This document shows positions 17,748-25,862 of a DNA stretch of 64,000 bases, piece by piece. The DNA comes from Flavobacterium sp. (GTDB lineage Bacteria; Bacteroidota; Bacteroidia; Flavobacteriales; Flavobacteriaceae). Location of the stretch: assembly GCA_021740105.1 (NCBI GenBank), contig JAIPAM010000001.1, positions 260,239-324,238 of the forward strand, given 5' to 3'. Numbering within the stretch: position 1 is the stretch's first letter; every line of letters begins with the position of its first letter. The translations under genes and the position numbers were made by a program. Below the pieces are notes generated by a model. The model was not told the DNA's origin, ran no database searches, and saw nothing but the letters and a program-made list of their open reading frames with translations.

Positions 17748-20555
17748 TTACTTAATCGTTATTTCATCGATGAAAATAAACGCATCACCACCAGCACCGA
17801 GATGCCAATCGGGAAGTTTTCCAAAATTGTAGGCTTTCACTTTAATGTATTTTGCTTTAAGTTCTTGAGGCGATTGGTATTCGAAATTTTCAATTTTGTT
17901 CCCTTCGGTTTTTGGACTAATGGAATTATTTACACTTCCTACCAAGGTGAAATTCACGTTATCATTCGACACATAATAGTCGACTTTCGTTGGCATTAAA
18001 ATCCACGAGCCCGAATCTTGCAGAAAAGTGGCGCTGAAATTCGAAACGTTTTTCTCGGTTTGCAAATTAATTATCGCTTCAAAATCTTGACTTTGATACC
18101 CTTGCCACTCGCCTTTTCTCCAGTTTTCAGTTCCGTTAATCCCGTCTATAATTCCTTCATCGCCACCGGCAGTATATTGCGGATTGTATTTCGATTTTAT
18201 CTCGATGGAAAAATTGGACGGTTTTTTGTAGAATTGGGCGGAGACGATGGCACTATTGCCGTTTTCATTCTGAGATTTGGCCAGAATCTCCGTATTGGAT
18301 TCAATAATTATTTGTCCTTTATATGCTTCCCAAATTTTAGCCGATTTGGATTCATTATTTCTTTCAATATAATAGTATAATTTATCTGTTGGATTTTGTG
18401 ATACAATATCAATCGCCATTTTATCTTTAAACGCTTTGCCTTCGGCTTGAATTAATGGAACAGGAACGATTTCATTATAGGAATATCCAACTGCAACATC
18501 CTTATAATTGCTATTTATTCCAAAATTATCCATCGCTCTAACAGGCATTTTTTTGAAAATTTCTTGAGTTGTTTTGTCTTCAAAATTAACTTTGATAGAA
18601 TCAAAACTAGATTGCGTTACGCTCCATTCAGGTATTCCAGGGGTTACGGCATAAATTCCCATAGAACTCAACACATACCAAGCGCTCATTTGTCCGCAAT
18701 CTTCATTTCCTATTAATCCGTCTGGGGCATTTTTATAGAAATTATCTAAAATGAAATGTACTTTTTCAGTGGTTTTTTCTGGCTTCCCAACGTAATTGTA
18801 CAAATACGCCATGTGATGACTCGGCTCGTTTCCGTGAGCATATTGACCAATTAATCCCGTAACATCGGCTTGCTCGCGACCCGTAGTTTTACTTTCGCTG
18901 TTGAACATTTCGTCGAGCTTGGCTTCAAATTTTGCTGCTCCGCCATAGGCTTCAATCATCCCAGGAATGTCTTGAGGTACGAAAAACGAATATTGCCACG
19001 AATTGCCTTCGGTAAAATTATTATTGATTTCTCTTGGATCGAAGGGCTTGTTCCAACCTCCATTTTTCTTTGGTCGCATGAAACCGGTATTCCAATCGAA
19101 GACATTTTTCCAACTTTGAGATCGTTTCATGTAATAATTGTGTGCCTCTTTTTTATTCAAAATTTCAGCCATTTGGGCAATACACCAATCGTCATAAGCA
19201 TATTCCAATGTTTTTGAAACGCTTTCGTGTTCGTCGTCCATCGAAATAAAACCTTGTTTTTTATAGGCGTCCAATCCTAAATGGTCCAATGTTGCCGAAT
19301 GATGAGCCGCTTCAAAACATTTTTCGTAGTCAAATCCTTTGATGCCTTTTGCCATCGCATCAGCCATCACTGAAACGGAGTGGTAGCCAATCATACAATC
19401 GGTTTCATTGGAGGCCAATTCCCAAACGGGTAACCTGCCACCTTGTTCATATTGTTTTAAAAACGTATTGATAAAATCGGCAGTCCGTTTTTTGTCAATC
19501 AACGTGTAAAGTGGATGTGCGGCACGAAACGTATCCCAAAGTGAAAACACTGAATAGTAATCAAATCCTTCGGCAACGTGAATTTTGTTGTCTCTTCCTC
19601 GGTATTTTTTATCCAAATCCTGCGCAATATTGGGCTGCATCATCGTGTGATACAAGGCAGTGTAGAAAACCGTTTTTTTATCTTTATTGTCGGATTTAAT
19701 TTGGATTTTCGACAATTCTGAATCCCATTTTTGCTCCGCTTCCTTTTTAACTTTTTCAAAATCCCAGCCTTTAATTTCGGAACTGTTTAGTTTTGCTCCT
19801 TCAAATCCGGTTGGCGATAGCGCTACTTTCACAAGGATTTTATCGCCTTTTTTAACCTGTTTAGAAAAGGAACAAGCCAAAATTTCTCCAGTCATAAATC
19901 CATTTCTACCACTAATAGCATTGCTTTTTGAAATTTCCATTGGCACATTAAACTCAATTCGGGCATACACATATTGGTCTTTGGCCCAGGCTTCACTTCT
20001 TCTCAAGATTTCGATGGTTTTGTTGTCTATGATTTTCACCTCGCCATAAAGTAATTTATCACGGTGATTTAAATCCAGGACCACATTGGCTTGACCGGCA
20101 GAATTAAAAGTATATTCGTGGAAACCAACACGGGTTGAGGCCGTTAACCGCACCTCTATATTGTGTTTATCTAATTTCACAGCATAAAATCCTGCGCTTG
20201 CTTTTTCATTTTGATGAGAAAATTTCGAAGAATAGACTTTACTATCCAAATACGGATTTCCCATTGTTGGCATAATCATGATATCGCCAAAATCCGAACA
20301 ACCCGTTCCGTTTAAATGGGTGTGGGAGAAACCGTAAATGGTTGTATCTGAATAATGGTAGCCTGAACAACCGTCCCAACTGCCATCAATTCGGGTGTCG
20401 GGGGACAATTGCACCATCCCAAAGGGAAGTGTTGCGCCGGGAAACGTGTGTCCATGACCGCCAGTTCCTATAAATGGGTTTACGTATTGATTGAGATTTT
20501 GTCCTAAAACAAAGGAGGAAATTAGAAGAATTACAAAAGAAAATGCTGCTTTCAT
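17748..20555 (-). CDS. GH92 family glycosidase (alpha-mannosidase-like)
   Basis: 935 residues with signal peptide (MKAAFSFVILLISSFVLGQ). The glycoside hydrolase family 92 pattern is complete: N-terminal beta-sandwich beginning YVNPFIGTGGHGHTFPGA and PFGMVQLSPDT, then the (alpha/alpha)6 barrel with DTFRAAHPLYTL, GNEPSHHMAYLYN and GNEDCGQMSAWYV, which contribute calcium and active-site residues. The last 140 residues or so (IDGINGTENWRKGEWQGY onwards) form an extra F5/8-type discoidin-like module that may bind carbohydrate. Exported exo-mannosidase acting on alpha-mannosides of glycoproteins or yeast mannan is the family role. Preceded by a TATATTTG -7 element. Confidence 0.93.
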   Translation of the reverse strand: MKAAFSFVILLISSFVLGQNLNQYVNPFIGTGGHGHTFPGATLPFGMVQLSPDTRIDGSWDGCSGYHYSDTTIYGFSHTHLNGTGCSDFGDIMIMPTMGNPYLDSKVYSSKFSHQNEKASAGFYAVKLDKHNIEVRLTASTRVGFHEYTFNSAGQANVVLDLNHRDKLLYGEVKIIDNKTIEILRRSEAWAKDQYVYARIEFNVPMEISKSNAISGRNGFMTGEILACSFSKQVKKGDKILVKVALSPTGFEGAKLNSSEIKGWDFEKVKKEAEQKWDSELSKIQIKSDNKDKKTVFYTALYHTMMQPNIAQDLDKKYRGRDNKIHVAEGFDYYSVFSLWDTFRAAHPLYTLIDKKRTADFINTFLKQYEQGGRLPVWELASNETDCMIGYHSVSVMADAMAKGIKGFDYEKCFEAAHHSATLDHLGLDAYKKQGFISMDDEHESVSKTLEYAYDDWCIAQMAEILNKKEAHNYYMKRSQSWKNVFDWNTGFMRPKKNGGWNKPFDPREINNNFTEGNSWQYSFFVPQDIPGMIEAYGGAAKFEAKLDEMFNSESKTTGREQADVTGLIGQYAHGNEPSHHMAYLYNYVGKPEKTTEKVHFILDNFYKNAPDGLIGNEDCGQMSAWYVLSSMGIYAVTPGIPEWSVTQSSFDSIKVNFEDKTTQEIFKKMPVRAMDNFGINSNYKDVAVGYSYNEIVPVPLIQAEGKAFKDKMAIDIVSQNPTDKLYYYIERNNESKSAKIWEAYKGQIIIESNTEILAKSQNENGNSAIVSAQFYKKPSNFSIEIKSKYNPQYTAGGDEGIIDGINGTENWRKGEWQGYQSQDFEAIINLQTEKNVSNFSATFLQDSGSWILMPTKVDYYVSNDNVNFTLVGSVNNSISPKTEGNKIENFEYQSPQELKAKYIKVKAYNFGKLPDWHLGAGGDAFIFIDEITIK

Positions 20556-20571
20556 TAAAATGATTTTACTT

Positions 20572-20579
20572 CAAATATA
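20572..20579 (-). promoter_or_regulatory. Probable -7 element for the GH92 gene
   Basis: TATATTTG on the minus strand, 16 nt before the start codon. No convincing -33 TTTG was found at the right distance. Confidence 0.45.
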
Positions 20580-20641
20580 GAAAAATATTGTAAGAGTTGG
20601 AATAGGGTTCAATTTGGTATGTTATTTTGTAAAAATTAGGT

Positions 20642-20690
20642 GCAAACTATTTAAACAAAAAAGACCTCACATTAGAGTGAAGTCTTTCAA
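20642..20690 (-). terminator. Terminator of the lysine-rich gene, near-copy of the one at 28990-29036
   Basis: On the minus strand the stem AAGACTTCAC / GTGAGGTCTT with a T run forms a standard terminator 36 nt or so after the lysine-rich gene. The stem, the T run and the flank GCAAACTA-TTAAACAAAAAA recur almost unchanged at 28990-29036, inside the element next to the intact tRNA. Confidence 0.8.
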
Positions 20691-20725
20691 TAATTTATAG
20701 CAATACTAAAATTTGCTAGACTTTT

Positions 20726-21271
20726 TTATTTTTTCTTTGATTTTGCTTTTGCTTTTTTCTTTTTTGCAGCCGCTTTTTTCTTAGCCGTTTTTTCTTTTAA
20801 TTTCTTTTTGGCTTTTTCTTTCTTCGCTTTTTCTTTTTTATTTTTCTTTGCTTTTTTCTCTTTTTGCTTTTGTTTTTCTTTAGCTACAGCTAATTTCTCT
20901 TTTTTCTTCGCTTTCTCTTTCTTTTCTTTTTCTGTAAGTTTGTTACTCATCTTTTTGGATTTTTTGTTTTTGTTACTACTTAAATCTTTTTTTTCCGTAA
21001 TTTCAGTTTCCTCTACAACAACACTATTTTCTGGAGCTTCCATTGGAGTTTCATTTTCTATTGAGACAGTAATTTCTGCAATTGGTTTTTTTGCTACCGC
21101 CACTCTTCTCCTTGGTTGTGGAGTAGTTGCTGGCAATTCAGTCCCTTTTTTAACTGCGGGTTTTCTTGTAACAGTTCTTCTAATAGGTGCAGCAGGTTTT
21201 GGCTCCTGAACACTATTTGTATCTACTTGCTCTTCTTTATTGGTTTCACCCATTTGGTTGTTTTCTTCCAT
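20726..21271 (-). CDS. Lysine-rich low-complexity basic protein
   Basis: 181 residues. The N-terminal third is acidic/neutral (MEENNQMGETNKEEQVDTNS), then comes a Pro/Arg/Thr region with RRTVTRKPAVKK and RRRVAVAKKP, and the last 80 residues are almost all Lys, Glu and Ala (KAKKKEKLAVAKEKQKQKEK and similar), ending AKSKKK. The composition resembles histone-H1-like or AlgP-like nucleic-acid-binding tails. No folded domain is recognised. The antisense frame is only the Phe/Ser-rich mirror of this sequence. It has its own terminator and is immediately to the left of the tRNA remnant. Confidence 0.75.
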   Translation of the reverse strand: MEENNQMGETNKEEQVDTNSVQEPKPAAPIRRTVTRKPAVKKGTELPATTPQPRRRVAVAKKPIAEITVSIENETPMEAPENSVVVEETEITEKKDLSSNKNKKSKKMSNKLTEKEKKEKAKKKEKLAVAKEKQKQKEKKAKKNKKEKAKKEKAKKKLKEKTAKKKAAAKKKKAKAKSKKK

Positions 21272-21424
21272 GACAGCTTGTTGTTTTAATTCAATGTTAA
21301 TTAATTGTTATGTAATTGTTAGGCAAAGGTAAACTAATTGACGGTATTCCAATGTTAAGTTTTCAATTGAGGTTAAAATTTAACATATAAAATGAGGTTT
21401 CAAAACTTCCGTTTAAAGCAAACA

Positions 21425-21498
21425 AAAAAGTTGAGCACGGGGTTTTGCTCAACTTTTTAATAAGAAACCCTTGTAAATACTGATACTTACAAGGGTTT
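21425..21498 (-). terminator. Two hairpins downstream of the left tRNA copy
   Basis: 21425-21458 holds AAAAAGTTGAGC / GCTCAACTTTTT (12 bp, works in either direction). 21465-21498 holds AAACCCTTGTAA / TTACAAGGGTTT (12 bp, 10-nt loop). On the minus strand they follow the tRNA-Met 3' end and are probably the original transcription stop of that tRNA before the element inserted. Confidence 0.75.
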
Positions 21499-21500
21499 TG

Positions 21501-21577
21501 TGGTGGTCCCACTTGGAATCGAACCAAGCACCTACTGATTATGAGTCAGTTGCTCTAACCGAATGAGCTATAGGAAC
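21501..21577 (-). pseudogene. tRNA-Met(CAT) left copy, probable non-functional att-site duplicate
   Basis: Full-length tRNA sequence with anticodon CAT (complement at 21541-21543) and an encoded 3' CCA (complement at 21501-21503). It differs from the right copy in one place: acceptor-stem base 2 is T instead of G, giving a T-C mismatch with the 3' strand. Upstream sequence is element DNA with no clear promoter, while the two terminators downstream look native. I read it as the displaced copy left by integration. It could still be a working gene if a promoter exists in the element. Confidence 0.75.
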
Positions 21578-22332
21578 GACAGGATGTTTAAAAGTCTTTC
21601 ACCGATTGTACAAACTATGTGCAAACCAAAACCTGGTTTTAAAATAGGTTTGTTTTACTTGATCCAAATGTATTACATTTTTCAAAACAAAAAAAGAGAA
21701 AAAAGAAAGTGCTACAAATTGAGGTAATGACTTACGAGAATGGAGAGAAGAATGATCGACTGAAGTAAGGAATGCACTCTAAATTTGCCACCTTTTTTCT
21801 GTTATGCAAAAACGTTCTTGTTAGTTAAACACCCAGCTGTACCGCAGAAAAATGGAATTTATGGAATTTTTCGAGGAACAAGATGCGGTGTTGCGGCAAA
21901 TGACTAGCAGCCTAAGGATGGGAACAAAACGTAGCTTTAGCGAAGTGATGTGGAATACTTAGAGCGTTTCGTTGGGGAATGAATAAAAATCAGCGTAGCG
22001 TTCCTTATTTGAGTGCAAAACGATAGTGGAGCAAATCCCCAACTGCTAGGCATAGGAGCAACCGCTGAAAAATCATAGAGCGAGAGACAACAATACTGCT
22101 GAATGCAGAGCAACGAAATGAAGCTGTATGTTGGATTAAGTAGCTCTAACGAACGTAATGAGTGCGTGTGTGAAGATTGGGAGCGTAGAAAGCAAAAAAG
22201 GGCTGTTATTTTTCATAACTGCCCTTAGTTTTGGTTTCAAGTGGTCTTTGGAACGGAGCTTGTTAAAGCGACTGGAAAAGCCCAACGTAACAAAGCAAAC
22301 GATTGGAGTGAGACCGCTTGATTGCCCTTAAA
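21578..22332. other. Gene-free segment at the element's left end with RNA-like pairing
   Basis: About 750 bp with no convincing reading frame. It looks visibly richer in G and C than its neighbours. Complementary segments: GTTGGGGA (21971-21978) with TCCCCAAC (22036-22043); TCAAGTGGTCT (22237-22247) with AGACCGCTTGA (22311-22321, one G-T); and a hairpin at 22199-22225 (AGGGCTGTTAT / ATAACTGCCCT, one T-T mismatch) that may terminate transcription. It could be a non-coding RNA, a replication or transfer site, or decayed sequence. Integrase-type repeat caaactatgtgcaaac is at 21611-21626. Confidence 0.5.
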
Positions 22333-22902
22333 TTATAATATTAAAATTAAAACCAACCACACTCCAGAGGTAATACCAAAAGTTTTCCAAACTTTTTTGT
22401 TTTTTATTTTATGAGCCTCATCAACATATGCTTTATTGTAATCTGCATTTTTCATTAAGCTAGGATTTGGATATTTAAGATTTTCATCATTTGGATCTGC
22501 TGAAGCACATAGAGCAGCTGGTAAAACTCCAATAAGTGGACTTGTTAATATTGTTGTTACAGCAGTCCAAGCAGCTCCAGAATTTTGTCCTCTGTAAAAT
22601 GATTTAGCATCTGCTTTTCCCTTTGATAACATGTCATCATCATTTTTTTTATCAGAAACTGTTGTTTCACTAAAAACATCTTTACTACCATTTTTATATC
22701 TAATTAATAATACATCAGATTTTAATATGCTAAAAATTGGACCTTCTAAATTATCCGTTCTTTTATATTTTATTTCTGAATTGGTAACTTCCAAAATTTT
22801 TGCATTAATATCCTCACCTGTTTTCTTGGTAATCATATCTTGTGAAAAGCTGTTGGTTAATGTGCAGATTGTAATTAATGTGTAAAAAATTATTTTTTTC
22901 AT
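22333..22902 (-). CDS. Exported/membrane hypothetical protein, 189 aa
   Basis: Signal peptide MKKIIFYTLITICTLTNSFSQ, then a small beta-rich domain (DMITKKTGEDINAKILEVTNSEIKYKR.., LLIRYKNGSKDVFSE) of a kind common in Bacteroidota envelope proteins. Two hydrophobic segments follow: about residues 108-130 (AAWTAVTTILTSPLIGVLPAALCA) and the extreme C-terminus (FGITSGVWLVLILIL). No catalytic residues are evident. Role unknown. It is the leftmost coding gene of the element, with no close neighbour on its strand. Confidence 0.75.
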   Translation of the reverse strand: MKKIIFYTLITICTLTNSFSQDMITKKTGEDINAKILEVTNSEIKYKRTDNLEGPIFSILKSDVLLIRYKNGSKDVFSETTVSDKKNDDDMLSKGKADAKSFYRGQNSGAAWTAVTTILTSPLIGVLPAALCASADPNDENLKYPNPSLMKNADYNKAYVDEAHKIKNKKVWKTFGITSGVWLVLILIL

Positions 22903-23141
22903 GTTGTTGTTTTTTGTTTCCTACTCGTTTGGTTTTTCGGTTTCACCTCGTTTTTAATGGTTTCTGTTCTCCATGGTTTTAATAAATTGAATTCTATTAT
23001 TTCTTTTATTTAATAATTTTAAATGTTGGTTCTCTAGTGTGTAGCATTTCATCAAGTTATTTATAATTGATTTCATTTATTATTATTTTTCAAAAGTAAT
23101 AAAAAATCAGTTACATACAACTTATTGAATACAATCACATA

Positions 23142-23155
23142 CATCTAATTAGATG
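23142..23155. promoter_or_regulatory. Perfect 14-bp palindrome before the XRE gene
   Basis: CATCTAATTAGATG is a perfect inverted repeat ending 16 nt before the XRE-family start codon. Its position suits an autoregulatory operator. No matching copy was noticed before the nuclease operon, which has a different palindrome. Confidence 0.45.
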
Positions 23156-23171
23156 AAAGTAATTTTCCATT

Positions 23172-23411
23172 ATGGAAAAAAGAGTTCGTAAATCACCACT
23201 TACCCCAGATATCATTAATCTTGGGAAGCAAATAGAAGAGATAATAAAACTAAAAGGCTTGAAAACTAGAGAGGTAGCTCATGATGCAGACCTTGATGTT
23301 GAGAACTTAAGAAAATACATTAAAGGCAAGCAAGAGATGAAAGTTTCAACCATGCTTAAAATCACTAAATCTTTAGGGGTGTCAGTAGCTGAGTTATTTA
23401 AATTTCTATAA
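23172..23411 (+). CDS. Small XRE-family (Cro/CI-type) DNA-binding protein
   Basis: 79 residues, almost all of it a helix-turn-helix domain: IINLGKQIEEIIKLKGLKTREVAHDADLDVENLRKYIKGKQEMKVSTMLKITKSLGVSVAELFKFL, with the recognition helix near DVENLRKYIKG. Such one-domain proteins usually repress promoters of mobile elements or of defence and toxin genes. It is the only recognisable regulator in the element. A perfect palindrome lies just upstream. Whether it controls the nuclease operon at 24.2-26.9 kb is inference from location. Confidence 0.88.
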   Translation: MEKRVRKSPLTPDIINLGKQIEEIIKLKGLKTREVAHDADLDVENLRKYIKGKQEMKVSTMLKITKSLGVSVAELFKFL

Positions 23412-23423
23412 TTGAATAACATT

Positions 23424-23486
23424 GGGGGGTACCTCCAACTTAAAATTTGTCACCAGGGGTTTTGGTGGGGAGGATGCTTTTTATTG
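23424..23486. repeat. Degenerate direct repeat, copy 1 (partner 24121-24180)
   Basis: About 60 nt that align imperfectly with 24121-24180: both begin with a G run and CCAAC, share TGGTGG, AGGATGCTT and TTAT. The pair brackets the secreted orphan gene at 23501-23992. Confidence 0.45.
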
Positions 23487-23500
23487 ATACACAGGTAAAA

Positions 23501-23992
23501 TTAAAACTTCTCTGGGGCAAAAGAACCTCCATAAAGCTTTATTAAGTTTGTAAAGGCGTTATCCATTCGATTTGTCATATCGTCTTCTAAAACTGATTTT
23601 TCAAGCAATATTTCTACATGATTTGTCATCTCATTATTTACCTTGATTGAATTAGTCTTTGTTTTTAGATAGAGCCAAACATTGAATACTTTTGATTCAA
23701 ATCGAATTTTATACAAATCTTTAATTGGGACATAATAAGTAATATCTGATGTACTATCTAATTTTGTAGCTCCTGTTCCTGTCCCACTACCCATTCCAGT
23801 TACTGTTCTACAGTTACTATTTATAATCATGTTTGATTCATCAAATGTGATTGTGTAGTTATGAAACACTTTTACATCATCTGAATAGGAATAATAGTTG
23901 ATCTTCTCACTGATCCATTCTTGGGTTTCTTCTTTAGTTTGAGCGTAACAAGTATTTATAAAAATTAGAAATACAATTAATAGATTTTTCAT
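23501..23992 (-). CDS. Exported hypothetical protein, 163 aa
   Basis: Signal peptide MKNLLIVFLIFINTCYAQ and a mature domain of about 145 residues with alternating strands (VKVFHNYTITFDESNMII, ISYYVPIKDLYKIRFE-like pattern, FNVWLYLKTKTNSIKVNN). No family recognised. It is flanked by the imperfect direct repeats at 23424-23486 and 24121-24180, which may mean it arrived as a small cassette. It does not overlap the nuclease operon (244-nt gap). Confidence 0.7.
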   Translation of the reverse strand: MKNLLIVFLIFINTCYAQTKEETQEWISEKINYYSYSDDVKVFHNYTITFDESNMIINSNCRTVTGMGSGTGTGATKLDSTSDITYYVPIKDLYKIRFESKVFNVWLYLKTKTNSIKVNNEMTNHVEILLEKSVLEDDMTNRMDNAFTNLIKLYGGSFAPEKF

Positions 23993-24120
23993 GATTTTTT
24001 GTTTGATGATGGAACAGACTAAGCAATAACGTTACTATCTTGATTCTAAAGCATTAACTAGCAGTAGACAATACAAATTTAATAAAAAATTCTAAACGGT
24101 TGAATATTAGATGCAAAATA

Positions 24121-24180
24121 GGGGGATGTGCCCAACATGAAAATCAATACTGGGTTTCTGGTGGTAAGGATGCTTCTTAT
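24121..24180. repeat. Degenerate direct repeat, copy 2 (partner 23424-23486)
   Basis: Counterpart of the copy at 23424-23486; roughly two thirds of positions agree by eye. It sits between the start of the secreted orphan gene and the 3' end of the zinc-finger nuclease gene. Confidence 0.45.
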
Positions 24181-24236
24181 GTGGGCATATGATAATGAAT
24201 TACTTGGCGAACTTGATTTTGTTACTATCTGCTTTT

Positions 24237-25490
24237 CTAATTCAATAATTTATGCTCTTCTATCAAACGCAATATGTATAGCATCAAGTTATTTACATGG
24301 ATTATTTTATAGCTTACATTTCCAGAAAAAGGTTCTACTATATCGAAATGATACTTCTTATTAAAATACTCATCGTTATCAATAACATAAATCATTTTAA
24401 TACCATGTGACAAACATTTCTTTAGTTTAATATCATCTCTTTTTTTTACTTCTTCAAATGCTTTATTTGCCCATTCAACTCCTTTTCCCGCAAAATCAAC
24501 TGGTTTAAAGTGCTGAGCACCTTGACATTCAATCGCAATATCATATTCAGGAACATAGAAATCTAATGATTGTTTACCCAGCCATTTAAACTTTTTTTGT
24601 CTTACATAAACAACCTTTAGTTCTTCTAAAACAAACGCAAGTTTTCTTTCCAATTTAGATTCATTGCATATGGGACATCCACTTTTTTTGGATAAATGAT
24701 TGTTTGGACTCACTTCAAAGTCTCCATGAGTTATACACTTGAGTATAACATTTGTTTGGCCATTAATATATTCTACTTTACTATATTCAAATTTATCTCC
24801 AAATAACTCTTTTGACTTAAGTATGAAATTCTCTTTACCCATTGATCTATCTGATGCCATTTGGTCAAAATTACACTTAGGACAACCATGCCCTTGTAAG
24901 TGTTGATTTGCTGGTTGTGGGAATACTCCATGAATTGGACATTCTATTTCTACTTTGTCTGTTGAATTATAACATTTGCTATTTACATAGCTATACTTGT
25001 CACCATGTACTTTAATGGCGTTTTCTATAAAATATTCAGTATTGTATTTACTCAGCTTTGATTTAGTTATTTCTCTTCCGCATTTTCTACATCCACATTT
25101 AAGCCTGATATGATTTTGAGGTATTTGAGAAAACTCACCATGGATTGGACAAATAATGGTTATCTTAGTGTAAGTGTTCTTCCATTCTACTTTGGAATAA
25201 TCATAGTTATCTAGATGGATTTGTTTGGCTTGTTCAAGAAATGTTTCTAATGTAGTTAATCGATATTTACCACGAAAATATTTTGCTGCACATTTTGGGC
25301 ATCCATTTCCAGTTAAGTGACCTGTAGGTGCTTGATTAAACTCCCTATGTTCAGGGCATATTATGCAAACTTTAGTATGTGCACCACTATATTCTACCCT
25401 CGAATAATCATACTTATCTCCATGCTTTTTCTTAGCTTTTTCTATGAATTCTGAAGTACGACTTAAAAGATTATTACTCATCTTAACCAT
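24237..25490 (-). CDS. Putative nuclease: four treble-clef-like zinc repeats plus Vsr-like PD-(D/E)XK domain
   Basis: 417 residues, soluble. Residues 15-275 are four repeats of about 60-70 residues, each of the form F(I/L)xxAKxxHGDKYDYSxVxY...CPxHGxF...HL..GCPKC; paired Cys are at 45/64/67, 114/134/137, 184/203/206 and 252/272/275. The C-terminal domain (280-375) has the Vsr/restriction-like signature SLDFYVPEYDIAIECQGAQH with Asp310, Glu321, Gln323, His327, then a RDDIKLKKC helix. Repeats of this type are seen with nuclease domains in phage and mobile proteins. DNA recognition by the repeats and cleavage by the C-terminus are inferred. Starts 6 nt after the HIT gene; Met4 is an alternative start. 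Confidence 0.82.
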   Translation of the reverse strand: MVKMSNNLLSRTSEFIEKAKKKHGDKYDYSRVEYSGAHTKVCIICPEHREFNQAPTGHLTGNGCPKCAAKYFRGKYRLTTLETFLEQAKQIHLDNYDYSKVEWKNTYTKITIICPIHGEFSQIPQNHIRLKCGCRKCGREITKSKLSKYNTEYFIENAIKVHGDKYSYVNSKCYNSTDKVEIECPIHGVFPQPANQHLQGHGCPKCNFDQMASDRSMGKENFILKSKELFGDKFEYSKVEYINGQTNVILKCITHGDFEVSPNNHLSKKSGCPICNESKLERKLAFVLEELKVVYVRQKKFKWLGKQSLDFYVPEYDIAIECQGAQHFKPVDFAGKGVEWANKAFEEVKKRDDIKLKKCLSHGIKMIYVIDNDEYFNKKYHFDIVEPFSGNVSYKIIHVNNLMLYILRLIEEHKLLN

Positions 25491-25496
25491 TTAACT

Positions 25497-25862
25497 TTAA
25501 TAATACCCTTTACCCTCAACACAATGTCTTATACCTCCTCTAGGGTTTTCCATATCACCTTTGTACCTTGGTATAATGTGACAATGGAAGTGCATAACAG
25601 TTTGCCCAGCATCTTCACCACAGTTCATTCCAATGTTGTACCCAGAAGGAGAATGTTGCTTTTCAACCACTTCTTTACCGCATTTAATAGCTATATTAAG
25701 GTCGTTTTTCTCTTTTTCATCCAGTCCAAAGTAATCATGTTTTAAGGCCTTAGAAATGATTAATAGATGTCCTGGAGAAACAGGAAACCTATCATAGATT
25801 GCAAAGAAATAGTCTGTTTCAAAAACATAGTGCTGTGGTTCTATTTGTTGAAAGACACTCAT
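25497..25862 (-). CDS. HIT family protein (nucleotide hydrolase/transferase fold)
   Basis: 121 residues. The histidine-triad active site HFHCHII is at residues 91-97 (His91, His93, His95), followed by PRYKGD; the upstream core VSPGHLLIISKALKHDYFGLDE and the NIGMNCGEDAGQTVMH strand are typical of the branch related to Hint/Ap4A hydrolases. Such enzymes hydrolyse or transfer nucleoside monophosphates from dinucleotides or AMP-conjugates. Here it is locked between two nuclease-like genes: start overlaps the HNH stop by 4 nt (ATGA) and the next gene starts 6 nt after its stop. That suggests a role in the same system, not housekeeping. Confidence 0.92.
   Translation of the reverse strand: MSVFQQIEPQHYVFETDYFFAIYDRFPVSPGHLLIISKALKHDYFGLDEKEKNDLNIAIKCGKEVVEKQHSPSGYNIGMNCGEDAGQTVMHFHCHIIPRYKGDMENPRGGIRHCVEGKGYY

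Noticed and set aside
20808..21209. 133-aa Phe/Ser-rich open frame on the plus strand
   Set aside because: It is the mirror image of the Lys-rich reading frame on the other strand; the composition is a by-product of AAA/AAG codons.
21578..22332. Group II intron or rRNA/tmRNA fragment in the gene-free segment
   Set aside because: No intron domain V pattern, no rRNA-like blocks and no tmRNA tag frame could be found; only unassigned stems remain.
24128..24364. 78-aa open frame on the plus strand
   Set aside because: More than half of it is antisense to the zinc-repeat nuclease gene, and no promoter or family resemblance is visible.
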